Assembly (NCBI RefSeq): GCF_907164915.1
Contig: NC_061865.1
Location: forward strand, 49,449,363 to 49,513,362
Source: Impatiens glandulifera
Lineage: Eukaryota; Streptophyta; Magnoliopsida; Ericales; Balsaminaceae
DNA: 64,000 nucleotides
Direction: 5' to 3'
The position numbers and the translations under genes were made by a program. Of the stretch, positions 10,618 through 21,441 are shown piece after piece. The notes below the pieces were generated by a model. It searched no databases, had not been told where the DNA came from, and was given only the letters and a program-made list of their open reading frames with translations. Each line of letters begins with the position of its first letter. The stretch's first letter is position 1.

Positions 10618-12245
10618 TGTTAGGATCGGGATCGCCAATGGAGACTATGGTCTCACTAAGGTGAACGCTTACACATATGTCGATTGATGATAACCCTGTT
10701 AGAGGTTAGTATCGGTCTCTATACTTCGCAAGTTGTCACAAACTCTTGAACCTAGTTCAAGTGCAGAAGTGTTTGTTTCAACTTGAAGAAACACATAATC
10801 GGTTTAGACAACGACAAAGGAAAAGAAAAACAACACAGAATTTATGGATGTTCGGAGATAAACTCCTACGTCACCCCTTCTTCTCAAACCTTTAAGTAGG
10901 ATATTCACTAGAATATTCAGATCGTTTACAATGCTTACATCAAACACCCGAGGCTTATTTACTGCTTGTTTTCGACCTCTCAATAGGCTCAATCTGTTGA
11001 ATAGAAACCGATTCTGTCAACTTACAATACTCACCACTCACACAGAATAGATGAAATTGTAATACACTTGAATTTCTAACACACACTAGTTTGAAATCTT
11101 AAGCGATTTGATAGCAAGATGTGAATGTGAACAAGATTGTAAATGTTGAAAGCTTGAGCAAAAGGTTATCACAGGTTTTCAAGGTTCTTAGTTCAAAGTA
11201 GGTTGTCAATCCGGTTGAGCTTTGTTCTCTTAAATAGGAATATGACAACGGTCATGTTCTTCTTCTTCAACGGATATATTTCCTTGATAGTACTTTGTTT
11301 CTTGAATTTGATTGGTTGAGGATCGGTGTAGTATAGCTTTGGGATATCCTCTGATTTTGTTTAATGATAAGTCAACATGGCATTAATTGGATTAATAATT
11401 TCCAAGGAGCAATCAGCATGCAAATTTGTCTTCTAATGATTTGGCTATATGGAATAATGTGATAGACAACTGCTCCAAGTAGACTATATCGAACTTATAC
11501 CAAAGTGGTAGTCTGAGTTAATTTGGAAGACTTGTGCTCCCAAGATAGTTTCATTAGACTTGTATTAAAATGGCAATAATAAAGTCTAAACATGTGAAGA
11601 TTGTTCTCTGTAATTACCGAAATTGTTTTACATAACATTGAATAGGAAACTTTCGGATGCGCTTTGTATAAAAATATTTTAGCATATAACCGGTTTCTCT
11701 TCTTGTAGTTAACCGGGCAAACTATCGAGCAGTCTATCGTTTGCGCCTTTTGTGAATAACCGGTCAAACTACTGTTGGATGGATACTACCGATTCCGCTT
11801 CTTGGAGTAAAAGTCGATCATTCTACCGATTGCGCTTTATGAATAAGAAACCAAAGATATTACCAGTCAGACTACCGGACATACTACCGGACATTCTACC
11901 GATTGCGCTTTATAACATAAAACCGATAAGTCTAACGATCATCTTGTTGAGCGGTAGAGCCGATTTCTACTACCGAACCGATCCACTACCAGTTGGTCTA
12001 CCGGTTCCGCTTCTTATGAATGACTGAATAGTTAACCGATCAGACTACCGATTGCGCCGTCTTTATAGAACCAAAGAGATAAAATCGGTTGCGATTCTTT
12101 ATATCAGTTTTCCGAATTTTTTTAGCCGTCTTTAAGGAAAAACCGAGCAGCTTTATTTTCCGGTTTTTTTATCCTGCACAAAATTAACTTGGTTAAGTTA
12201 TTAGATAATTAATTACTATTAATTAATTATATAATTTATCTAATA
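10618..12245 (+). mobile_element. Solo LTR, 1,628 bp, inserted in Sirevirus pol
   Basis: It begins TGTTAGGATC and ends TCTAATA (a decayed form of CTAACA). A perfect 5-bp target-site duplication, GAGTC, flanks it at 10613-10617 and 12246-12250. Removing it reconnects RT to RNase H in the old pol. The left part shares TTATGGATGTTCGGAGATAA and CTACGTCACCCCTTC with the solo LTR at 61579-62759, so both belong to related families. The right part (11690-12060) has several TACCGATTGCGC-like repeats. Open frames here are not coding. Confidence 0.85.
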
Positions 12246-12250
12246 GAGTC

Positions 12251-13200
12251 CCCTTTAGATATTTTAAGATACGATTGGCAGTTATGAAGTGAGATAGTTT
12301 AGGATTAGCCTGGAATCTCTCGCAGACGTCGGCGGAGAACAAGATGTCCGGTCGGTTGGCTGTTATGTAGAGCAGCGAGCCTATGATCCCTCGGTAAGCT
12401 GTGAAATCGACACTCTGGCCATCTTCATCCTTGTCCAGCTTGCTAGAAGAGCTCATGAGGGTGGAGGAAGTTGAGCAGCTCTCAATGCTGAATTTCTTTA
12501 GCAATTCCTTTATGTATTTGGTTTGGTTGATGAAGATTTCATCTTTAAGTTGACGCACTTGAAGGCCTAGGAAGAATTTCAGCTCATCCATCATGCTCAT
12601 CTCTTGTCATGCATGAGCTTAGAGAACTTTTCACATAGTTTTGGGTTAGTTGACCCAAAAATAATATTATCAACATATATCTGAACAAGTAAAATGTGTG
12701 AATTTTTAACAAATCTAAACAAAGTTTTATTCACTATGCCTATTTTGAAATCGTGTTCAAATAAAAAATTTGTTAAGGTGTCATACCAAGCTCTAGGATC
12801 TTGCTTGAGACCATAAAGTGCTTTGTCTAATTTAAACACATGATTAGGAAACGAATGATCTTTAAAACATGGAGGTTGTTCGACATACACATTTTCATTA
12901 AGAATCCCATTTAGAAAGACAATCTTAACGTCCATTTGAAAAACTTTAAAATTTTTAAAAACGGCGTAGGCTAGAAAGATCTTTATGGCTTCAAGCCTTG
13001 CTACATTGGCGAAAGACTCCTCAAAGTCAATTCCCTCCTCCTATCTATATCCTTGAGCTACTAGACTGTCCTTGTTCCTCACAACCAGGCCATCTTCGCT
13101 TAGTTTGTTTCGAAATACCCATCTAGTTCCAATGCCCGATTGATTTTTAGGTCTTGGAATTAGATGTCATACTTTGTTCCTTTTAAACTGATTTAGTTCT
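12251..13200 (-). pseudogene. Sirevirus reverse transcriptase fragment
   Basis: The upper frame (12935-12597) holds [38 protein letters not shown] and the active-site motif as YVDNII instead of YVDDII, a change at a catalytic aspartate. A frameshift near 12600 leads to [15 protein letters not shown] and FTAYRGIIGSLLYITANRPD. The fragment ends at the solo LTR after RILKYLKGT. It is non-functional. Confidence 0.88.
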
Positions 13201-13439
13201 TCTTGCATTTCATTGATCCAATTGAAATCAAGCAATGATTCATCTATCTTCTTTGGTTCTACTTGTGAAATAAACACTGAGTTAGCCATCTCATCCATTA
13301 GTTGATGTCTTGTTCTTATATGAGCAGATGGGTTACCAATGATGGATTCAAGCGGGTGATTTTTATTCCATCTGAAGTTAGATTCAAGAAGGTCAGATGT
13401 CTGATCAGCTGACCCCGCAACATCCGGACTGTCAGCAGC

Positions 13440-14600
13440 CTACTGACTTATAGTTTGGACGTTTGGTTGAGCATCAACCGAATCAGTCGGCTGATCAGGC
13501 GCACTATTTCTTACAACCTCAGCTTCATCGTCACTATCAGATTGAAGGTTAATATTTTCTAACCTGTTAGCAACATCGATGACTTTGTTAGAATTGTTTT
13601 TCATAGATTCATCAAAGACAATGTGTATGGATTCTTTAACAGTCATAGGTCGTTTCTTAAATACTCTATATGCTTTATTGATTGCTAAATATCCTAACAT
13701 TACACTAGCGTCTGTTTTGGTATCAAAAGCAGTCAAATAATTATTGTCATTATTATGAATAAAACAATTACACCCAAAAATTCTAAAATATGTAACTTTA
13801 GAGATTTTTCCATAAAAACAATTCATAGGGTGTTTTATTCATGCGTTTATTGATCATAGACCTGTTTTGAGTGTAACACGTTGTGTTTATGACTTCCGCC
13901 CATAGTCTTTAAAAAACACTATAATCAGCAAGCATTGATCTCGTCGCTTCTTTTAGTGTTCTGTTTGTTCTTTAAGTAATATCATTTTATTGTGGAGTTA
14001 TGACACTAGACAACTCGTGTCTAAACCAGACTTCTCAAGGAATAGTAATAGACATCTGTTGGTAAACTCAGTACCTCTGTCACTTCTTATTTTAATTATT
14101 GTTAAAGCCTTTTCATTTTGCATTCTTCTAAGAATATTGATCAGCTATTCAGCCAACTGATCCTTAGAAGTTAGAAAAACAACTCAAGTAAATCTAGAAT
14201 AGTCATCTATTAAGACAAGGGTATATCTCATCCCACCTAAACTAGTTACTTAATTGGACCGAAGAGATCCATGTGCAATAACTCCAAGCACCTGTTGGAT
14301 TGATATTACCCTTATTTTTAAAAATCGAGCTGGTATGTTTGCTCATCTGGCAAGCAGAGCAGATCTTATCTTTGGAGAATTTTAAATTGGGTATACTATT
14401 TACCAATTCTTTTGAACACAGATTATTTGTAGTTTTGAAATTGAGTTGATTTAATATTTTATGCCATAACCAGTTTTGATCATTCTTTGCAATTATACTT
14501 ATTGGTTCAGAAATCTTGTTTTTCTAATTCATCCTATATGAATTTCCTATTCTACTACCAGTCAACAAAGTATTCCCTATTGATCATTAACTAGACATGC
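13440..14600 (-). pseudogene. Sirevirus integrase remnant
   Basis: The C-terminal part is open at 13826-13440 (TYFRIFGCNCFIHNN, SVMLGYLAINKAYRVF, SIHIVFDESM), followed by an acidic linker. The core toward 14600 is recognisable only in pieces (CSACQMSKH-like, RTLKEATRSMLAD-like) with many stops. Confidence 0.75.
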
Positions 14601-14643
14601 ATGTATTTAGAAATCAACTGTGTAACCATTGTCACACATTTGA

Positions 14644-14853
14644 CTAATACTTATTATTATAGCAAAGATTTTCTACCAATAGTACATTATTAATCGTTAA
14701 GTTACCATGGATAATTTTACCCTTATCCAAGGTTTTACCTTTACTATTGTCACCAAAGGTTATCTTCGACCCTGTGCATTTGACTATATCCGTGAATACA
14801 TGTCTGTTGTCGGTCATATGTATGGAGCATCCACTATCTAGGTACCAGACCAA
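14644..14853 (-). pseudogene. Sirevirus aspartic protease fragment
   Basis: Starts VWYLDSGCSIHMTDNRHVF, the Copia protease active-site region (DSG motif retained), followed by ITFGDNSKG. It sits between gag and integrase as expected and ends at a stop. Confidence 0.75.
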
Positions 14854-14962
14854 TTACTCCAAGTAGCTTTCCTATACAACCTGTAAATAAAATTTTACAT
14901 CTTTGGTACCCAAAATTAATCGGGTCCATAGTTCATCAGTCCCTTGGGAATCCAGATTTGTG

Positions 14963-15967
14963 TTATCTTATGGATTTCACACTTTGGGTTGTTAATAGGA
15001 CATAGTTGTCAGACTTAGCAGATGTCTTTCTGCCTGTTGATGACTTCTTAGCTTTTTGAGATGATTTTTGGTAAAATTTTCTTGACTTTCTGTCAGGTTT
15101 TTCTTTGCCAGACCGGCTAGCTGTCAACCTCTCAAGCTTTAGCCAACTATCAGTTGACTTTACATACTTTATTTCATCTCTTGAAGCTAATATATCATAG
15201 CTGTGAATGGTTCCTGTATCAGCTAAATGTCCCTTGACAAAGCTTATAGTCGTAAGCTCGTCTTTTATTGAGTTCAGCTTGTGATTAGACTTGTCTGGGC
15301 AGCCATAGTCAAATCTCAAACCAGATTTGCATTCGGCAGTTGTTTGGTGAGCAATCAGTTTTTTTGACGGCTTCCCCAAACTTTGTCCAGGAACTAACCA
15401 CGTAATTAATTCTTTGGTTTTCTAAAGAAATATTTTTAATGGTTTCCTTAAGCTTTTCATTCTCGGATGAGAGCTCACTCATGTTACTTTCCAAAGATTT
15501 TGGTTGAGTATCTTGAGATGAGGTGATGTTATCAAATGTCTATTTCACTTTTATTTTATCAAATGCGTCTGATAGCTTCTTTTACTCAATGATCATGTCA
15601 TTGAGTGCATTTATCAACTCATCTCTTGAAAACTCTTCGGAAGTGAAATCAAATACCTCATCAATGTCAGCCATGAGACATTGAGCTTCTTCATCATCTT
15701 CACTTTCGGATGAAGAGCTTTCGTTTGAGCTTTCATCCCGCTTTCTCTTCCTTTCCTTAGCTACTAGAGTCTTCTACTTATTTTTCTTCTTTTCGAAGGG
15801 CCTTTTATCGTCTCTTCTTGGATTCCTGCAATCTTCTTTAAAGTATCATGGTTTATCACAATTAAAACACTTCAAGTTAGCTTTTGATTCATTTCTAGAA
15901 CTATAGTTATTTAAATTTGAGCTTGAGCTTGAGTTAGGAGAAGATTGGCTTTTCTTCATAAATATGC
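14963..15967 (-). pseudogene. Sirevirus gag C-terminal region with zinc knuckle
   Basis: The knuckle begins KCFNCDKP near 15870 and continues in broken frames through a Lys/Arg-rich run and an acidic Ser-rich run (SSNESSSSESEDDEE-like). Then come a coiled-coil-like stretch (ELSSENEKLKETIKNISLEN) and a basic region (KPDRKSRKFYQKSSQKAKKS) before the protease. The N-terminal half of gag is missing: at 15968 the sequence becomes LINE. Confidence 0.7.
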
Positions 15968-16340
15968 CATATTTTCTTTGATACCAGCTTCCCATTGTCC
16001 TCAGCTTTCCATTCATGAATATTCGGTCTGTCATATAGTTGTATGTTATTTATATGATCAAGTATCCTCTGTCCTACTGGATTTCTTTTCAGGAGTGAGT
16101 CCCAATTTTCGTCTTTAATGTCTCTGATTTTCGCTTCTGTGTAGTCCCTTCTGATGCGGGTATTTTGAAACTCATCCTTGTGGATGATAGACTGGTTTTC
16201 GAACCAGGAGTCGTACTAGAATAGAGTGCATTTCTCGTCCCCTAGCCAGATGTCATAAAGATCTGCAATATCGCTTCTTAGTTTAAGAATCTTTTTTAGA
16301 GACCAACTCATACCTTCATGAATTTTGCAGGTCTAGATGC
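15968..16340 (-). mobile_element. Internal LINE scrap fused to Sirevirus gag
   Basis: Homologous to the LINEs at 6789 and 26137, but it contains only the segment upstream of the zf-RVT domain and lacks a 3' end or T-tract. Its upper boundary (GCAGGTCTAGATGCTG) coincides within a few bases with the 5' truncation point of the LINE at 7895. No target-site duplication is visible. Confidence 0.75.
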
Positions 16341-16344
16341 TGAA

Positions 16345-16868
16345 AACCATTAAGATTTGATTGACACAACAATCGTCAATTAGGAAATATCTTGACAAAA
16401 CTAAAATCTTCAAAATTTGATTGACACATCAATCGTCAATTAAGAAATATCTTGACAAAACTAAAATAATTAAGATTTGATTCACATAAAAATCGTCAAT
16501 TATGAAATATCTTGACAAGACTAAAACCATCAAGATTTGATTAACACAACAATCGTCAATTAACAAATATCTTGATAAAACTAAAATCATCAAGATTTTA
16601 TGAAAATAACAATCGTCAATTATAAAATATCTTGATAAACCGTCAAAATTTGATTGACACAACAATCGTCAATTAGAAAATATCTTGAAAAAACTAAAAT
16701 CGTCAAAACTTGATTAACACAACAATCGTCAATTAAGAAATATCTTAAGAAAACTAAAATCATCGAGATTTGATTGATATAACAATCGTCAATTAAGAAA
16801 TATCTTGACAAAACTGAAACCATCAAGATTTGATTGTCACAACAATCGTCAATTTAGAAAAATCTTGA
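16345..16868. repeat. Minisatellite, nine copies of about 60 bp
   Basis: The landmark ATCGTCAATT recurs at about 16372, 16432, 16492, 16552, 16612, 16664, 16724, 16784 and 16844: a 60-base period with one 52-base copy. Each unit also has AAATATCTTGA and AGATTTGATT. Because 60 is a multiple of three, long spurious frames with a 20-residue repeat arise on the minus strand. Confidence 0.92.
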
Positions 16869-18452
16869 CTTATAAAAAACCCAACATCATTACAATCATG
16901 TTGGAATATTTTTTGGGTTGTGATTCGATCAAATTAACCCAAGAACAGTAAACCCGTTTTTTTTTTAAATTCAAATTTAAGTTTTTTTTATTTAGATCGA
17001 TTGATCGATTCTATCATATTCAGATAGTTTATAAATCATCTAGGGATGAATTCTCAACCATAAAAGACCATAAACAATAAACATACAAGCTTATACAATT
17101 TGAAATATAAAATTTCAAATATGTAAGTATGAATTAGAGGTTGAATGGAACCTTACCAAGGATTGAAGAACACTTCTTGATCCTTACAAAAAAATTTGGA
17201 TGCACATATCCAAGCTTTACGGCCTTAAATAGAAAATTCAAAAAATCCGAAGCTTTGAAGCTTTAATGGAGGATTTTGATTTTCTTCTATTTAAGGGTTT
17301 TGTGTTGTGGGTTACCTTTGGAATGAGTTTAGGAGAGTATTTATACACATCCTAGGTCGGTTGGGGAAATATAGTGGCTTGAATTAGTCAAAAGTCATTA
17401 ATGGATTTTTTTGTGGGAAAAACGACTTAGCAGCATTTCATTAATGGATTTTGACTGTTCTTGGTTGGCAGTCACACGAATAGGCTGTGAGAAATGCCTT
17501 TTATTGTAGGGAGAATAATAACCATCATAGGGTGATCATTTTGGGCTTTGAATCAGCCAAAATGGTGGACCAACGAAGGAGTTCCACTTTGACTTAAAGA
17601 TCAAAGGCGGTTGTTATTATATACTTCGGCGTCGCGACGAAGAAGACAATCGTAGGGTGAAACGATGTCTTTTTTATGTTGAGGCGCATTCTGTCTTTAT
17701 GTTGTGGTGTGTGAGCGGTCCATTAAAGTTTCATCTATCAATTGTCTCTTGATTCGTTGTGGCCCCGGGCGCACGTCTCCTTGGCTACAACCGACTATGT
17801 GGAACTCTCCTGATCGTTGGATTCGATTCGAGCGTCCATCCGATGGACGATGTTCCTACTACATCGAATTCGTCTGTTTTCGGCTACACCCAATTACAGA
17901 TATTTGTTTTCATTTAAAACATTAAGGGTTTGTTTGAAATTGATTTTTCTTTAACCCTTTTGAATTTAATTTTGATTTTTTTAAATACACAAAATATTAA
18001 AATAAATATGACAAATATTTTATCAATTTATATTATTATTTTTTTATATTTTTAGGATTTAAATAGATAATTCTTTTAGATGAATTGGATACAAAAATTC
18101 ATTAAAATTATTTATTTTTATCCTTTAATTTTTCTAAAATTATTTTGAGACAATATGGGTAAATTATTTATCCCAAATAATTTATTTTTTTATTTTGGTC
18201 TTAACTCTTAATTAATTTGATTTATTAGCACAATATTTAATCATAATTAATTATTTTAAATAATTTTTTTGCCATGAAGTTAATTATTTTGATCTTATTT
18301 ATTTAAAAATAATTCAAAATAATTATTTTAATATTTTAAATAATGTTCATAGTGAAAAGTTTAAATTAAGTGCATCTAAATCTTGGACATGTATTTTACT
18401 AAATTCAATATTTTATCCAAATTTTGTCCAAAAAAATATTTAGTAGACACTC
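16869..18452 (-). mobile_element. Tat/Ogre-like LTR fragment, copy A
   Basis: Diverged homologue of 50106-51635. Shared landmarks, left to right: AACATCAT...CATGTTG, GGGTTGTGATTC, AACCTTACCAAGGATTG, GAGCCAAAATG-like, AAATACACAAAATATTAAAA. The minus strand starts near 18452 with TGTCTACTAAAT, as many Tat/Ogre LTRs do. A 29-bp LINE tail is inserted at 17410-17438. Family assignment is tentative; no internal coding region is attached. Confidence 0.45.
17410..17438 (-). mobile_element. Ultra-short LINE insertion (29 bp)
   Basis: TGTGGGAAAAACGACTTAG after a T-tract is the 3' end of the LINE family seen at 6789. It is flanked by perfect 14-bp duplications CATTAATGGATTTT at 17396-17409 and 17439-17452. 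The homologous copy near 50800-50825 has the site only once (TCATTAATGCCTTTTGG), i.e. empty. Confidence 0.8.
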
Positions 18453-18483
18453 ATTTTTTACCCTCCTTTATTTTTAGTGAAAC

Positions 18484-18740
18484 TTAACTTAGAATGAGGA
18501 AGATGTAAGAATAATTGTTGTTTGAAAATAATGAATGACCGTTGCAAATACCACTAACAATATATAGTGATCTAGTTTTATTTGGATAAGCAGTTGGCAT
18601 ATCATCAAGACTAGGGGCTTTAAAATTCTTTACACTAAAAATCACTTCTTTAATTTCCTCCTTGGTTGGAATACATTTGATAAGGAGATTTTGCTCGTGT
18701 GAGATAACTTTCCCAAAATTTATCAAATTCAGATGAAGGA
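18484..18740 (-). pseudogene. LINE reverse-transcriptase fragment
   Basis: The minus-strand frame has CIPTKEEIKEVIFSVKNFKA followed by PSLDDMP, the start of the L1-type RT domain (compare the usual KAPGPDG), then loses frame. It is isolated with no other LINE parts beside it, and is not obviously the same family as the other LINEs here. Confidence 0.65.
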
Positions 18741-19379
18741 ATGAGAATCTAGTTGCTTTGGAAAAGGTTAAAATAATACGCTACAAAAATAAGTTTGAAA
18801 TGTGACACTAGTATTTGCGACTAAATTTTCATTTAAAGTGACACTTTACAACTTGTTCAGCAACGGAAATATCATTACCCGTAAAATTTGTGGCATTTCG
18901 CAAATCAGTCGTATAATATATAAAAGTGGCTAACTTACAACTCAAATTACGATTTCTTCTGCGACAGACTTTGAATTGTTATTTATTTATCTAAATATTT
19001 TAAAATAGTATTTAAACAATTTCTATTGATATAGTTATAAATTTTTTACTGATATTATTTATTGGAAATTTTTATTTTGTGAAATAAAATTTATGTTGAG
19101 AATATTCATTGATTTTGTAATAAAATGTAGTTTGAATATAAAATTTAACATTGTTAAGTAGAATAATTTAAATATGAGAATAAATCTATTATAATAACTT
19201 TTAGCAAAAAAAATTAAATAAATAATTTTCCATCACGAATTATATACCATGATCCAAATAATTTAGATTTTTGCCACCATTTTATTGAGATCATTTCGTT
19301 TATACAATTAATTTTTTTCTTACATTCTTTTTTTTCCTAGAATAGATCACCATAATATTGGTTTAGGAGATATTCAAGT
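18741..19379. other. AT-rich stretch, possible CACTA-type end
   Basis: CGCTACAAAAATAAG at 18780 followed by GCGAC- and GCAACGG-type motifs resembles a degraded CACTA terminus (CACTACAAAAA...GCGACGG). No partner end or duplication is visible. The rest is plain AT-rich DNA up to the start of U2. Confidence 0.25.
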
Positions 19380-21441
19380 TTTTTTTTTCTCTAAGGAGAT
19401 TTGTTTCAAGATGATCAATTAAAAATTTACTCTAGCTTTTAAGGTGTAAGAGACAGTTTCTAACTTTTTGATGCAGTGCAAAAGCGGATGAGCTGTGAGA
19501 TTTACATTCCCAGTGGTTTTAACAATTTGTTTGAAATATTTGTTCATTTATTCTAAAAGCTTTGAATTTGGGTGGTCGAGCGTCGAGGTCGTGATGAATT
19601 TTTGCTGAAGAGCTTAGTGATAATTGGAGAGTAGCTAGATAATTTGTAGGGTGGCACTTGAATAAATGTTCATAAAGATTTTGTTTGCCAAGTCGATGAG
19701 ACAATGGATTCTGTCTAGTCTAATTTTAATCAATTTATTTCCTTGTTGCTATTGGGCCATGTAAAATTATAACAGTGAGTTTTAACATCAATGAGTTTGA
19801 AAGTATTTATGAAAAGTTGTAATCACTTTGATTGTGGTTTAAATTCAGAGATTCCACCTATTTTTTTTCGTTTAGAGTAGTAAACTATAAAAATTACATA
19901 GAAAAAAGTCAGTGGTCAAGAGCTGCATTACCGAGTTTAAGGAGGTTTTCTCAAAAGATTAAGTTTTTATTTTCTAAATAAGGTGCATAAAATCTAGTAA
20001 AAATTCATTAGAAAGAGTCAATGATTCAAATGTTAGTGTTTATAATATTTTGGTCCAGTTAAATTATTTTTAGTTTAATAGAATTAGACCAAGCAAGACA
20101 CACATCAAACTGGAGAAGCCTTCTGATGGGATATAGGCTATAGCTGGTTCTTTTTGTTGTGGGTTAAACTAGTTAACATCACACAAACAAGGTCGAAGTA
20201 AATTGAGTTTAGCTCAAGAAATTTATGAATATTATGATAGATAAGTGATGAATTATTAAAATTTATTCAGATCGGAGTAATTGTAATGTCATATTAGAAG
20301 ATATGTGTGTCGTGCTTTAAGGATTCGACAAAAAATGGCAGACTATAAGAACCACGGACGACCATCAAGAATTCTTTGGTTTCGCTGTTTGGTAAAGAAA
20401 TCCAGAATATTTTTTCAGTAATGATATTGATTTGAATATTTAGTAAGGACTAGATTTTCCACCATTTTTGTGATGGAGACAAAAGCGGGATTTGAGCATA
20501 GAGACATTGTTTCTAGGTTTCATTTTATGCTTTGTGGATTTTAGCGGTGTTAATTGATTTTTAAATCAGGCGGTTTAGGTAAGATTTATAATGTGAAAAC
20601 CCATTGATTATTTAAATTTGTTCAAACGCGTGATCATTTCACATTCTTTTATGATTAAAAATTAAATGAAGAGCGGTGGTTGAAGAGAATAAGAATAGTA
20701 ATAAAAAAAAATTATTGTAATGATTTTAAATAAATAAAGTTGCATGTAAATTTTTAAAAACCGATTAAAGATATTAGAGTAAGTAAGAAAATATGTAATG
20801 ATTTTTCCAAATCTACAATGATATATTAATAACAAAGTAATTTAATGCGATTTGAAAAGACTTGAAAAAGGAGAGCGAGAGAGATATAAAACATGTGATG
20901 ATAACGCCTCTATAGCTCAGATTTATGTATGTAAAGAAACATAAACCTAATTAACCTATAGAAAAAGAGATAACCTAAACCTACTAAAAAGAAAATGATT
21001 CTAAGTAAATAACACCGAAAATAACTAGACCAAATAAATTACAAACCTAAAGATATAAGCTAAATAAAAAACAAGATCATTACTCAAATGAGAATGGCTT
21101 CTCTAGAATATATCGAATATACACCAATTTGATTTCAAATAAAGGGAATAATCAAATCAAATAATAATATAATTATAAGAATAATTTAAATCTGTTTTTT
21201 TTTTGTCTATTATATTATAAAGTATTATTCAAATTATCTAATATAATATATGTTAACAATTAACAACTTGTTCATTGTTATACATCAAAGTCTATGGAGA
21301 CATCCACATCCAAGTCAAACTCATGTTATGGTTTGTAATGAGATAATAATAATAATAAATGCATCACTGATTACTTTGTTTGAATGTTATTAAAAATCAT
21401 ATTAGAAGAACAAAATGGTGCATCTTTCAAAGTAAAGGGGG

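Larger units (their letters stand above)
8263..15967 (-). pseudogene. Sirevirus-type Copia retrotransposon relic
   Basis: Read on the minus strand from high to low coordinates it contains gag with a zinc knuckle, protease, integrase, reverse transcriptase, RNase H, then a long spacer and an extra open frame. Frames are broken by many stops and shifts. The wording of the RT and RNase H ([34 protein letters not shown]) is characteristic of the Sirevirus lineage of Copia. A solo LTR (10618-12245) splits RT from RNase H. No own LTRs are identifiable: the gag end is fused to a LINE scrap at 15968 and the other end to a hAT-like element near 8262. The lower part is duplicated at 46253-49605. Confidence 0.8.

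Noticed and set aside
16429..16826. Minus-strand frames encoding a regular 20-residue repeat (LSRYFLIDDC-type)
   Set aside because: Produced by the 60-bp minisatellite, whose period is divisible by three; the frame breaks where one unit has 52 bases.
16345..16868. CRISPR-like regular repeats
   Set aside because: The 60-bp units are contiguous diverged tandem copies with no unique spacers, in a plant nuclear context.
17704..17925. 73-codon plus-strand frame with many Cys and Arg
   Set aside because: Within the Tat/Ogre-like LTR fragment and not conserved in the homologous copy at 51000-51240.
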